Positions 45,894 to 55,083 of a stretch of 64,000 bases of DNA are shown one piece after another. Below the pieces are notes generated by a model, which was given only the letters and a program-made list of their open reading frames with translations, was not told the origin of the DNA and did no database searches. The position numbers were made by a program, and so were the translations under genes. This stretch comes from UBA6136 sp044351045 (GTDB taxonomy: Bacteria; Pseudomonadota; Gammaproteobacteria; Methylococcales; Methylococcaceae), in contig JBILGM010000003.1 in NCBI GenBank assembly GCA_044351045.1, positions 55,472 to 119,471 of the forward strand. The letters are read 5' to 3'. Every line of letters starts with the position of its first letter. Position 1 is the first letter of the stretch.

Positions 45894-48113
45894 TCAAAAG
45901 AGATCGACCGGGTCAACGTCGACCGCCCAGCGCACCTTGCGGCCCAATTCGGTTTCGAACGCAGCTGGAATCAGCCGGTCCAGCAAAGTGTGCAGTGAGC
46001 CACGTTTCCCTGACTGCAGCAGCAATTGCCAGCGATAGCGATTGCCTCGGCGCGGCAGCGGTGCAGGCACCGGCCCCAGTACATCCACCGCCTTTTGGCT
46101 AAGGCGGCGGGCTTGTCCTGCCACGGTCTCCAGCAATTGCTGCGCCATGCGGCTATCGAGTGCGTCGGCTCGCCACAAGGCCTGATGGCTGAAGGGCGGC
46201 AGGCCCGTCTCCTGACGTTCCAGCAGGCAGGCGCGGGCGAAATCCGGGTAGCCATTACGCACCAGAGCCAGCAGCAGCGGATGGGCAGGATGGCGGGTCT
46301 GCAGCATCACGGCGCCGGGTTTTTCCTCGCGTCCGGCCCGACCCGCCACCTGAATGATCAGCTGGGCCGTGCGCTCGCCTGCCCTGAAATCGTTGCTGTA
46401 AAGCCCGGCATCCACGTCCAGGATGCCGACGAGCGTGACGCCAGGGAAATGATGGCCCTTAGCTAGCATCTGGGTGCCGATCAGGATGTTGATCTGGCCG
46501 GCATGAATCTCTTTTAGCACTCGTTCCAGCGAGCCTTTGCGGCGGGTACTGTCGCGGTCGATGCGCGCCACTCGTGCCTGCGGAAATAACTCGTTCAGCC
46601 CCGCCTCGACCCGCTCCGTACCCAGTCCCAGTGGCTGGAGGGCGGTTTTGCCGCAGTCCGGGCAGGCCGGAGGAATGGGCTGTTCCAGCCCGCAGTGGTG
46701 GCAGCGCAGTCGGCGTTCCTGCGCATGAATCACCAGATGCGTGTCGCAGTGCCGGCACGGTGCGACCCAGCCGCAGTCATGACAGATCAGAGTTGGGGCA
46801 TAGCCGCGGCGGTTGACGAACAGTAGTGCCTGCTCGCCCCGGTCCACCGTCTCGCGGATTTGGCCGGCCAGTTGGGCGGAAATCCCCTCATTCAGTCGCT
46901 GGGCGCGGATATCCAGTACCTGAAAACGCGGTTGGGCGGCATTGCCGGCGCGGTAGGGCAGGTCCAACAGCTGATACCGGCCCAATTGCACGTTATGCAG
47001 ACTTTCCAGCGAAGGCGTGGCCGAACCCAGCAGAATCGGGACTTCGGCAAAGCGAGCGCGCATGACGGCGACATCCCGCGCCGAGAAGTGGAAACCCTCC
47101 TGCTGTTTAAAGGAACTGTCATGTTCCTCGTCCAGAATGATCAGGCCGAGCGAATGAATTGGCGTGAAGACGGCCGAACGGGTGCCCAATAGAATCGCCG
47201 CTTCGCCGCGCTGCATCGACAGCCAGGTGCGGAGACGCACGCCATCGGCCAGAGCCGAATGGAAGGTCGCAATGGGCGCATCGAAGCGGCTGCGAAAGCG
47301 GGCTTCCAGTTGCGGCGTCAGATTGATTTCGGGGAGCAGGATCATCACCTGCTGGCCGCGGGCCAGCACCGCCTGCGTCAGGCGCAGATAAACCTCGGTT
47401 TTGCCGCTGCCGGTGACGCCTTCGAGCAGGAACGCCTGATAACTTCCCAAGGCGGCCGTGACGGTCGCGATAGCTTGAGCCTGACCGCTATTCAGCGTGA
47501 GCAGCGGAGAAGACGGCTGGTTGGCTGGCGTTGGCGTTGGCGTGGGTGGGCTTGGGGGCAACTCTCTCCACTCCGCTAGCCCCTTGCTGATCAAGGCCCG
47601 TACCGGGGCAGAAAAGTCGATGGCCAGGGCCGACAGCACCTCGGTGCCCATTCCATCCAGGCATTGCTGCAGGCGGGTGAATAGCTCGAGCTGACGGGGT
47701 GCCCGTCTAAGCCCGGCGACAGCGTCCGGGTTTGGCGTCGGAGTCGCAAAAAGCCGGCGCCGGGTTTCCGGTGCGGCGGATTCGCCTTTTCGCAGAACTG
47801 CCGCGAGGGCGGCCGACATCGCCTCGCCGATCGGGTGGTGGTAATAGTGGCTGGCCCATTCCATCAGCCGAAGATCGGCCCCGGACAGCAGCGGGGTGGT
47901 ATCGATGATGCGGCTGGCTGCGCGCAGGCGCTCCGGCGCAATGTCCGAGGCATCGGTAATTTCCAGCAGGATGCCCGTCTTCCGACTGCGTCCGAAGGGC
48001 ACCTCGACCCGCACGCCGGGTCTGACCGATGAATGGTTAATCCCGGCGGGAGGTAGGTAATCGAAAATCCGGTGCATCGGGACCGGTACGGCGATCTTCA
48101 GCACGCAGAGCAT
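45894..48113 (-). CDS. priA: Primosomal protein N' (replication restart helicase)
   Basis: 739 residues from the Met at 48113 (MLCVLKIAVPVPMHRIFDYL). PriA rebuilds replication forks. Seen are the N-terminal 3'-end-binding domain, helicase Walker A GVTGSGKTEVYL, DEEH box (LIILDEEHDSSFKQQE), GSATPSLESL and the paired zinc motifs CHDCGWVAPCRHC and CHHCGLEQPIPPACPDCG. A longer frame to 48179 exists, but its N-terminus is not PriA-like. A DnaA-box cluster lies about 70 bases upstream. Confidence 0.95.
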   Translation of the reverse strand: MLCVLKIAVPVPMHRIFDYLPPAGINHSSVRPGVRVEVPFGRSRKTGILLEITDASDIAPERLRAASRIIDTTPLLSGADLRLMEWASHYYHHPIGEAMSAALAAVLRKGESAAPETRRRLFATPTPNPDAVAGLRRAPRQLELFTRLQQCLDGMGTEVLSALAIDFSAPVRALISKGLAEWRELPPSPPTPTPTPANQPSSPLLTLNSGQAQAIATVTAALGSYQAFLLEGVTGSGKTEVYLRLTQAVLARGQQVMILLPEINLTPQLEARFRSRFDAPIATFHSALADGVRLRTWLSMQRGEAAILLGTRSAVFTPIHSLGLIILDEEHDSSFKQQEGFHFSARDVAVMRARFAEVPILLGSATPSLESLHNVQLGRYQLLDLPYRAGNAAQPRFQVLDIRAQRLNEGISAQLAGQIRETVDRGEQALLFVNRRGYAPTLICHDCGWVAPCRHCDTHLVIHAQERRLRCHHCGLEQPIPPACPDCGKTALQPLGLGTERVEAGLNELFPQARVARIDRDSTRRKGSLERVLKEIHAGQINILIGTQMLAKGHHFPGVTLVGILDVDAGLYSNDFRAGERTAQLIIQVAGRAGREEKPGAVMLQTRHPAHPLLLALVRNGYPDFARACLLERQETGLPPFSHQALWRADALDSRMAQQLLETVAGQARRLSQKAVDVLGPVPAPLPRRGNRYRWQLLLQSGKRGSLHTLLDRLIPAAFETELGRKVRWAVDVDPVDLF

Positions 48114-48179
48114 AAGGGTCAAGCAGGGAAAAATAGTGGCAATGGTGCAAGAGCCAGAGAAGATGCGGCCTGGGGCCAT

Positions 48180-48214
48180 TCATCCACAGAGTCTGTGGAT
48201 AAGTTTGTGGATGC
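48180..48214. promoter_or_regulatory. Cluster of three DnaA-box-like sites upstream of priA
   Basis: TCATCCACA (48180-48188, one mismatch), TGTGGATAA (48194-48202, perfect box on the minus strand) and TGTGGATGC (48206-48214, two mismatches). The first two also form an inverted repeat ATCCACA/TGTGGAT with a 5-base spacer. They lie between priA and the divergent HNH gene, a probable DnaA-controlled promoter region. Confidence 0.6.
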
Positions 48215-48462
48215 CGCGTGAAAGACCGGCGCCCGCAAGCGTGATTGCTGGGGATTCATTGGATTGACCAGGAATTGGACTTCGCGGGATGAGCTATATA
48301 AAACAATGGGTTGAGAGAGTCTTGGGAGTATGTAGCCGGCATGGTCCGGCGAAATTTCTACTTGACATATAAATTTTATACACTGTGCATAACTCAACCA
48401 TGAATCAATCGCTTAGCCACCCCATGCGCTGAAAACAGAAGCAGACCACCGGAGGAGAATCT

Positions 48463-49053
48463 ATGGATATTTGTCAGCTACAGGTGTTGCGTACCGATCT
48501 CTCTGGCATGCCATTGGAGTGGCTGGGCTACCAGGAGGCCGCGAAACTCTACCACCTGGGCATGATCGCTTATAGCTGCGGCAACCCGCTATATGTCCTG
48601 CATGGCGGTATCAATGCGAAAAGCGGTCGGCTGAGCCAGATTGAAGTCAACTCCATCATCGCCACCACCCACCATCACAAGAAGGGGCGCGGCGGCGATG
48701 TGCATTATGTTCCTCCTCTCAGCAACCCTTCTCTGTTCCGGCGCGACGATCATCTCTGTCTCTATTGTGGATTCCAGTTCCGGCACACGGAGCTTTCGCG
48801 GGATCATGTCAAACCGCTCAGTCAGGGTGGGGTCGATCTTTGGGGTAATGTCGTCACCGCCTGCAAGCGCTGCAACAACCACAAGGCCGGCCGAACGCCC
48901 GAGCAGGCGGGCATGCAGCTGCTGGCCATTCCCTTCACGCCTACCCACGCCGAATATGTCTACCTGCAGGGGCGGCGCGTCCTCAGTGACCAGATGGAAT
49001 TTCTCAAGTCTCACTTTCCGCGCAAGAGCCCGCTGCATCGGCGACAAAGCTGA
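48463..49053 (+). CDS. HNH endonuclease
   Basis: 196 residues. The HNH nuclease core carries CLYCGFQFRHTELSRDHVKPLSQGG, WGNVVTACKRCNNHKAGRTPEQAG, with zinc cysteine pairs (CxxC twice), the catalytic His and the Asn. The N-terminal half (about 95 residues) is not recognised and may bind DNA or a partner. A strong GGAGGAG ribosome site stands before the ATG; TTGACA at about 48363 could be its -35. Stand-alone genomic gene, not adjacent to any terminase or intron. Confidence 0.88.
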   Translation: MDICQLQVLRTDLSGMPLEWLGYQEAAKLYHLGMIAYSCGNPLYVLHGGINAKSGRLSQIEVNSIIATTHHHKKGRGGDVHYVPPLSNPSLFRRDDHLCLYCGFQFRHTELSRDHVKPLSQGGVDLWGNVVTACKRCNNHKAGRTPEQAGMQLLAIPFTPTHAEYVYLQGRRVLSDQMEFLKSHFPRKSPLHRRQS

Positions 49054-49263
49054 TTGATCTCGCTGGTTTAACTATCCGGTGCCCTCGGTGATCGGGGTTT
49101 CCGTTGTGGCCTGTCAGCACCTGAAGTAAGGTGATTCTGAAATCGTCCATTAAACGATAAGTCGAACCGGATCCTCTGGCCGGCAAATAAAAGCCTTGGC
49201 CCGGCCGATGATTGAACTCAAAACGGCTGTGCTGCTTAGGCCCCTACCTCGCTGATTTGCCTC

Positions 49264-51921
49264 ATGAACCCATCACAGCAACCCAAGCCGCCATCCAACC
49301 GTTTCACAGTACCGCCCTGGCACCTGCTGGAGCCTTGGCAAACCTCGACCTGGCTGAAGGTCGACCCGGAGCAAGGCTTGAGTGAGGCAGAGGTTCAGGA
49401 GCGCAGGGAGATCTTTGGTCCTAATGCCATTCCTGAACAGCGGACGCGAGGCCCGTTGCGGATGTTCTTCGGTCAATTTGCCGACTACATGATCTTCGTG
49501 CTGATGGTGGCCGGGCTGATTTCCGGCCTGCTCGGCGACATCACCGACACCATCGCCGTCATCATCATCGTGGTACTGAATGCGATCATCGGCTTTGTTC
49601 AGGAATACCGTGCCGAGCGCGCCGTCGCGGCGCTCAGGCGTCTGGCGAGCGCCTCCGCGCAGGTGTTGCGCGAGGGTAAGCTGAATGCGATACCGGCCAG
49701 TGAGTTGGTGCCGGGCGATCTGGTGATGCTGGAGGCGGGCAATGTCGTCCCGGCTGATCTGAGGCTGCTCGATGTGGCGCGATTGAAGGTCGAGGAGGCG
49801 GCTCTGACCGGAGAATCGCAGCCGGTGGAAAAGGTGGATGCCTTGCTTCGCGAGCTGGATTCGCCCTTGGGGGATCGCACTAATATGGCCTACAAAGGCA
49901 CCGTCGCCACTCACGGGCGCGGGGCCGGCATCGTGATCGCGACGGGTCTGAATACGGAGTTGGGCAAAATCGCCGAGTTGCTGCGTCAGGAGAAGGAGGC
50001 CAAGACGCCGCTGCAACAGCGGCTGGCCAAATTCGGGCAGCGGTTGGCACTGCTGGTGCTGGGGGTCTGCGCCATCATCTTCGGGGTCGGGCTGATGCGC
50101 GGCGAGGAACCGGTACTGATGCTGCTGACCGCCATCAGTCTGGCGGTGGCCGCCATTCCCGAGGCACTGCCGGCGGTGGCGACCGTGTCGCTGGCTCTTG
50201 GCGCCCGGCGCATGGTCAGGAAGAACGCCCTAATCCGGCGGCTGCCGGCGGTCGAAACCCTCGGCTCGGTCACCTACATCTGCTCCGACAAGACCGGCAC
50301 CCTGACGCAGAACCGCATGCGGGCCGAGGCGTTCTGGGTGGCGGGTCAGCGCCTGGAAGCGCTGCGGCCTGAGGCGCCGCCGCGCCTGGCACGGGCGCTG
50401 CTGCTGAACAATGATGCCCGCCCGGATGCCGCCGGGAACTTGATCGGCGATCCCACCGAAATCGCCCTTTACGAGGCGGCGGTGAGTGCTGGGTTGGAGC
50501 CGGCCAGCTTGATCAAAGAGTCGCCCCGGCTTGACGAGATTCCGTTCGATTCCGACCGCAAGCGGATGACGACGCTGCATCTCGAGGCGGACGAGCATGT
50601 GGCCTATACCAAGGGCGCGCCGGAGTCGCTGTTGCCATGCTGTGTCAGTCATTGGGTCGATGGGCAAGTGCAAGCCTTGGATTCGGCGCCGGTCCTCGCC
50701 GTGGCCGAACAGATGGCTGCCGACGGCTTGCGCGTCCTGGCGCTGGCCTTTCGAGTCTTTGCCGTGCGGCCAGCGGAATTCAGCGCCGAGACTATCGAGG
50801 CCGAACTCTGTTTTCTCGGGCTTGTGGGCCTGATGGACCCGCCCCGGCCGGAGGCGCGGGAAGCGGTGGAACTTTGCCAAAGCGCCGGCATCACCCCGGT
50901 CATGATCACCGGTGACCATCCGGCCACGGCTCGCGCGATCGCAAGGCGCCTCGGTATCGCCGAGGCCAACAGCGCCGTGCTGACCGGCGCCGAATTGGCC
51001 GCGATGAGCCTCGAGGAATTCGAGAAGCAGGTGGAGTCGGTTCGGCTCTATGCCCGCGTAGCGCCCGAGCAGAAAATCAAGATCGTCAAAGCACTGCAGG
51101 ACCGCGGCGAGTTCGTGGCTATGACCGGGGATGGCGTCAATGACGCGCCGGCGCTGCGCTCGGCCAATATCGGCATCGCCATGGGCAAGATCGGCACCGA
51201 CGTCGCCCGCGAGGCGTCCCACATGGTGCTGCTGGACGACAATTTCGCCACCATCGTCTCCGCCGTACGCGAGGGGCGTCGGATTTTCGACAACATCCGC
51301 AAATTCATCAAATACACGATGACCAGCAATTCTGCGGAAATCTGGACGCTGTTCCTGGCGCCCTTCCTGGGGCTGCCGATTCCGCTACTGCCCATCCATA
51401 TTTTGTGGATCAATCTGGTCACGGATGGCCTGCCGGGGCTGGCGCTGGCGGTGGAGCCGGAGGAGCGCGGCATCATGGGGCGCCCGCCGCGTCCGCCGCA
51501 GGAAAGCATTTTTGCCGGTGGTATGTGGCAGCACATTTTGTGGATCGGTTTGCTGATGGGCGGCGTCTCCCTGTATGCGCAGGGCTGGGCCTACCACACC
51601 GGCTCCGCCCACTGGCAGAGCATGGTGTTTACGGTGTTGACCTTGTCGCAGATGGGGCATGTGCTGGCGATCCGCTCCGAGCGCGATTCGTTCTTCGTTC
51701 AGGGGCCTTTTTCCAACTTGCCGTTGCTGGGTGCAACCCTGCTGACGTTGGCTCTACAGATGGCGGTGCTTTTCGTGCCGGCGCTACAGCCCATCTTCAA
51801 GACCGAAGCCCTGAGTCTTGACGAGCTGCTGTTGTGCCTGGCGCTTTCCTCGGTGGTCTTCATCGCCGTGGAAATTGAAAAAGGGTTGCGGCGTCGGGGC
51901 TGGATTTATAGAGCGGCGTGA
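49264..51921 (+). CDS. Cation-transporting P-type ATPase (Ca-type, P2)
   Basis: 885 residues. Motifs: TGES in the actuator domain, PEALPAV in helix 4 (ion-binding kink, PEGLP in Ca pumps), phosphorylated Asp in SDKTGTLTQN (about residue 342), KGAPE nucleotide site and MTGDGVNDAPAL hinge. About ten membrane helices. Resembles SERCA/PMA-type bacterial pumps for Ca, or possibly Mn or Na/K; the ion cannot be fixed. Monocistronic, no metalloregulator close by. Confidence 0.93.
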   Translation: MNPSQQPKPPSNRFTVPPWHLLEPWQTSTWLKVDPEQGLSEAEVQERREIFGPNAIPEQRTRGPLRMFFGQFADYMIFVLMVAGLISGLLGDITDTIAVIIIVVLNAIIGFVQEYRAERAVAALRRLASASAQVLREGKLNAIPASELVPGDLVMLEAGNVVPADLRLLDVARLKVEEAALTGESQPVEKVDALLRELDSPLGDRTNMAYKGTVATHGRGAGIVIATGLNTELGKIAELLRQEKEAKTPLQQRLAKFGQRLALLVLGVCAIIFGVGLMRGEEPVLMLLTAISLAVAAIPEALPAVATVSLALGARRMVRKNALIRRLPAVETLGSVTYICSDKTGTLTQNRMRAEAFWVAGQRLEALRPEAPPRLARALLLNNDARPDAAGNLIGDPTEIALYEAAVSAGLEPASLIKESPRLDEIPFDSDRKRMTTLHLEADEHVAYTKGAPESLLPCCVSHWVDGQVQALDSAPVLAVAEQMAADGLRVLALAFRVFAVRPAEFSAETIEAELCFLGLVGLMDPPRPEAREAVELCQSAGITPVMITGDHPATARAIARRLGIAEANSAVLTGAELAAMSLEEFEKQVESVRLYARVAPEQKIKIVKALQDRGEFVAMTGDGVNDAPALRSANIGIAMGKIGTDVAREASHMVLLDDNFATIVSAVREGRRIFDNIRKFIKYTMTSNSAEIWTLFLAPFLGLPIPLLPIHILWINLVTDGLPGLALAVEPEERGIMGRPPRPPQESIFAGGMWQHILWIGLLMGGVSLYAQGWAYHTGSAHWQSMVFTVLTLSQMGHVLAIRSERDSFFVQGPFSNLPLLGATLLTLALQMAVLFVPALQPIFKTEALSLDELLLCLALSSVVFIAVEIEKGLRRRGWIYRAA

Positions 51922-52138
51922 TGGGTGCAATGCCGTTGAGTCAGGCCGTTCATGGTGAGCTTGTAGAACCATGAATAGCGTATTTATCAGGCTTTTGGAT
52001 TTTTCCCATCCTTCGGTAAGGCTCTCCTCATCGTCGCCGAAGAGCTCAGGGCGAATGGAAAATCTTTAGTTGAACAGTATTTGGCGTGATGGCGCGTACA
52101 AGACGGAAAAGAACGTGGAGTTTTAAGGGAGCACGGAC

Positions 52139-52525
52139 ATGAAACACCCCTGGGGCGGTTGGTTGGTTTTGTGGCTGGGCGCTTTTCTGATCATGGGCTT
52201 GCGAGGCGTTGCCGCCGATATCGGTACCTATAAAGCCCGGGTCTCGGCGCTAGACGGGACCTACGGTCTCTACAATCCCGGCGGCGGGGTGTTGAATGGC
52301 ACTTACAACTTGCCGGTTGTCATCGAGGACGATGAGGTGACCAAGATCGTCTGGACGGATGGATCGCACATCGAGGTTACCAATGGCACCTTGCATGGGC
52401 TGCAGGCATCGGTGATGAGTTACAAGGGGCAGCGATTCCTAATCGAAGTGACGGATGACCGATTTCACCGCGAGGATACGGCCAATGACAACGTGTCCGA
52501 TTCGCAGCCGGATGACGGCTCGTGA
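52139..52525 (+). CDS. Exported protein, 128 aa, unknown function
   Basis: Signal peptide (MKHPWGGWLVLWLGAFLIM..GVAA) then a beta-rich domain with Tyr/Gly patterns (GTYKARVSALDGTYGLYNPGG, LNGTYNLPVVIEDDEV, VWTDGSHIEVTNGTL) and an acidic Asp/Asn tail. A GGGAG ribosome site precedes the start. Recurrent TY/Gly strand units suggest a small periplasmic beta protein. Family not recognised; no close gene partner. Confidence 0.72.
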   Translation: MKHPWGGWLVLWLGAFLIMGLRGVAADIGTYKARVSALDGTYGLYNPGGGVLNGTYNLPVVIEDDEVTKIVWTDGSHIEVTNGTLHGLQASVMSYKGQRFLIEVTDDRFHREDTANDNVSDSQPDDGS

Positions 52526-52983
52526 GCTCAGTCGGTTTCGCTGTAACTAATCTACCCAAAGATTGCTTGAGCAGTATCGATGTTCTGCAAAAGAGGGGGT
52601 GTGAACCATGACCGTGCTGTTGCCATGCGTTTTCCATGAGCCAGCGGCCCCGGCGGGCGGCAGAGATGGGAATCCTGACGACAAGGTCGACGCGTTCGGC
52701 ACCAGCACGTGTGGTCCCAGATGCAACTCCAGTTCGAATAGAATCCATCAGGCACCAAGGCCGCCAGAAATCACGGCGGACCCTGCGGTCATGTTCGGCG
52801 TGTAATCTAAGACCAACGTTGACCAAGGTCCCGAATAACGTTGCCTGGCAGATGGGCAAAGGGGGTTTCCTATCCCCGGTCATGCTGCGCTGGGCCCGCC
52901 ATCGGGGTTGGCGCATGGGAAAGATCGGTGCCCGAATTCGGCGTTAAACTATCTCCTTACCGGCTTTTCCAGCGGAAGTATCC
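52526..52983. other. Intergenic stretch, no gene recognised
   Basis: About 460 bases. Open frames on both strands exist, up to about 180 codons on the minus strand, but none has a signal, ribosome site or recognisable motif, and the long one runs through the preceding gene in antisense. Probably noncoding or eroded. Confidence 0.45.
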
Positions 52984-53580
52984 ATGTCAACCCCAGCCCT
53001 GCGTGACTTCGAGCACCATACCTACGGCGAGTACCTCCATTGGCCGGGTGATGTTCGCTATGAACTGATCGATGGAGTCGCTTACCTCATGGCGCCGGCA
53101 CCTAACCTGGATCATCAGGATGTTTCCGGAGAAATCTATTTTCAATTGCGTCAGGCCCTGGAAGGCAAGTCCTGTCGCGTATTCATCGCGCCGGTTGACG
53201 TGCGATTTCCCAAGGCGGGTGAGGTGGACGAGCAGGTGGATACCGTGCTGCAGCCCGATGTGCTGGTGGTCTGCGATCCCTCGAAGCTGGATCGGCGCGG
53301 CGTTCGCGGTGCGCCGGATCTGGTGGTGGAAGTGCTTTCGCCGGGAACCTCAAGCCATGATCATGTGCGCAAGCGGCGGGTTTACGAGCTCGCCGGCGTC
53401 CTTGAATACTGGCTGGTGCATCCCGTAGATCGCATGGTCACGGTCTATCGCTTGCTGGACGGCGAATATGGCAGACCGGATGGTTTCGAACTAACCGGCA
53501 AAACCCCCGTGGGCGTTTTGCCGGGCGTGGTCATTCATTGGGATGCGCTGGCGGAGAGATTAACGCCGGTAGAGTATTGA
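52984..53580 (+). CDS. Uma2-family nuclease (DUF820)
   Basis: 198 residues. PD-(D/E)XK-like core with YELIDGVAYLMAPAPNLDHQDV, then QPDVLVVCDPSKLD and APDLVVEVLSP, and EYWLVHP, all hallmarks of Uma2 proteins. They occur in many copies in some bacteria; a DNA endonuclease role is inferred, the biological job not known. Here it is a single copy without neighbours of related function. Confidence 0.87.
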   Translation: MSTPALRDFEHHTYGEYLHWPGDVRYELIDGVAYLMAPAPNLDHQDVSGEIYFQLRQALEGKSCRVFIAPVDVRFPKAGEVDEQVDTVLQPDVLVVCDPSKLDRRGVRGAPDLVVEVLSPGTSSHDHVRKRRVYELAGVLEYWLVHPVDRMVTVYRLLDGEYGRPDGFELTGKTPVGVLPGVVIHWDALAERLTPVEY

Positions 53581-53791
53581 GGGTGGTCTGGCCGGGCGGC
53601 TGAATTTCTGCGGTACCGTCCCGATTGACCGGCCAGCCGCGCCTGTCGCTCAGGTCCTGACTTGATTCAGCCATGCTCTGCGTGAAATGCCAGATAAATG
53701 GCGCGCCAAGTACCGTTATTCGCGCTCTTTACGGGTTGCCTGAGAATATTTTGCCGGGAAGTGAGTTCCTGGTGATTCCAATGCCCTGTCT

Positions 53792-54187
53792 TCACTCCTC
53801 CAGCAACAGCAATTCGATTTCCTGCCACCCTGAAGGCTCGATGCGCTTAAAACCGCGCAGTTCCAGTACGCCCTTGGTGTTAAGGCTGATGATGAAGCGG
53901 TGTGTATCCGGGTGGTCGGAGTCGGCGAGTTCCTGAGCGGACGGTTCAGCGGGCGAGTCGGGGTGCGAACTGAGGATGGCGAGCAGGGTTTCGCCTTGGG
54001 TTTGCAGGGCCTTCAGTGGCACCTCGCGGGCCGTCGTGGCGTTGGCGTTCACATCCGAAGCATAGAACGACTGAGCGTGGCCGCCCTTTGCGCCGATGAG
54101 TCCGGCCATACGCCCGCCGGGGGCGATCTGGGCCTGATGGAGCAGGTGATTGACCAGTGAGCGAGGCAGATGCAGGGAGTCGGTCAT
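53792..54187 (-). CDS. JAMM/Mpr1-Pad1 (Mov34)-like protein lacking metal ligands
   Basis: 131 residues. The overall pattern matches bacterial JAMM proteins (M67 peptidases): AGLIGAKGG start, ILSSHPDSPAEPSAQELADSDHPD motif where the family has HSHP. The first His is replaced by Ser, and the upstream Glu expected before the LxG segment is not seen, so zinc binding and catalysis are doubtful. May be a binding-only descendant. Lies after prmC in the same direction. Confidence 0.75.
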   Translation of the reverse strand: MTDSLHLPRSLVNHLLHQAQIAPGGRMAGLIGAKGGHAQSFYASDVNANATTAREVPLKALQTQGETLLAILSSHPDSPAEPSAQELADSDHPDTHRFIISLNTKGVLELRGFKRIEPSGWQEIELLLLEE

Positions 54188-54214
54188 GGTTTTGAGCAGA
54201 TGTCGGTGGGTGTC

Positions 54215-55078
54215 TCAGCGGTATCTTGCCATGGCGGCGCGGCGATGTCCTTGCAGGTCGCCATGGTGGTCGATCTTGCCATAGCCGTGTTCTCGCAATA
54301 GAGCCGCGACCGCGTCGGCCTGATCGTAGCCGTGCTCCAGCAGCAGGGCGCCGCCCGGTTTCAGGAAACTCCGTGCCTGTTCGATGATCCTGTGCAGTGC
54401 CGACAGTCCATCCCGCCCACACGCGAGGGCCTGCGGTGGCTCGTAGCGCAGGTCACCTTGCTGCAGGTGCGGATCGATATCGGCAATGTAAGGCGGGTTG
54501 CTGACAATGAGGTCATAGCGTTCGTCAGGCGGCAGTGGCGTCAGCCAGTCACCCTGGAGCAGGCGGAGATTTCGGGCGCCGAGCCGTTCGGCGTTGGTTC
54601 TGGCGATGGCAAGCGCTTCGGCGCTGATATCCACTGCCATGACCTGCGCCCGGGGCCGTTCGACGGCGAGGGTGATGGCGATAATGCCGGTGCCGGTGCC
54701 GAGATCGAGGAGGGCGGCGGGTTGGTCGGCGGGAATCGCGGCGAGTGTCAGTTCAATCAGCAATTCGGTTTCGGGGCGGGGAATGAGCACGCCCGGAGCC
54801 ACCTTGAAACTGCGCGACCAGAATTCGCGTTCGCCGGTCAGGTAGGCGATGGGCCAACCCTCCAGGCGGCGTTCGATTAGTGCTTCATAGTCGCTGGCCT
54901 GCGCCGGCGTCAGCGGTTTCTCGGGCCAGGCGCGCAAATGTGCGCGGTCGCAGCTCAGCACATGCATCAACAGCACCTCGGCATCCAGCCCGGCGGTGTC
55001 TGATGTCTCGCGCAATCGGTGGCTGCCAAAAGACAGCGCAGCGGCAAGCGTGTCCGGTGGCGCGCCGGCCGTGTCCAC
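54215..55078 (-). CDS. prmC: Peptide chain release factor N5-glutamine methyltransferase
   Basis: Methylates the Gln of the GGQ motif in release factors. 287 residues from a GTG start at 55078, six bases beyond the prfA stop. SAM motif LLDLGTGTGIIAI, VDISAEAL and catalytic IVSNPPYI are clear; the N-terminal helical domain has LDAEVLLMHVLSCDRAHLRAWPE. A longer frame reaching into prfA is not real. Operon with prfA and probably hemA. Confidence 0.94.
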   Translation of the reverse strand: MDTAGAPPDTLAAALSFGSHRLRETSDTAGLDAEVLLMHVLSCDRAHLRAWPEKPLTPAQASDYEALIERRLEGWPIAYLTGEREFWSRSFKVAPGVLIPRPETELLIELTLAAIPADQPAALLDLGTGTGIIAITLAVERPRAQVMAVDISAEALAIARTNAERLGARNLRLLQGDWLTPLPPDERYDLIVSNPPYIADIDPHLQQGDLRYEPPQALACGRDGLSALHRIIEQARSFLKPGGALLLEHGYDQADAVAALLREHGYGKIDHHGDLQGHRRAAMARYR

Positions 55079-55083
55079 GGTAG

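Noticed and set aside
48363..48395. LexA-like operator before the HNH gene
   Set aside because: CTGT and nearby palindromic A/T sequence do not form the CTGT-N8-ACAG pattern.
50230..51222. A 330-codon frame antisense to the P-type ATPase
   Set aside because: Codon-bias shadow; the ATPase is intact on the other strand.
52377..52916. A 179-codon minus-strand frame over the end of the exported protein and the following gap
   Set aside because: No ribosome site or known motif, Arg/Pro-rich composition typical of noncoding GC-rich frames, and it overlaps a better gene.
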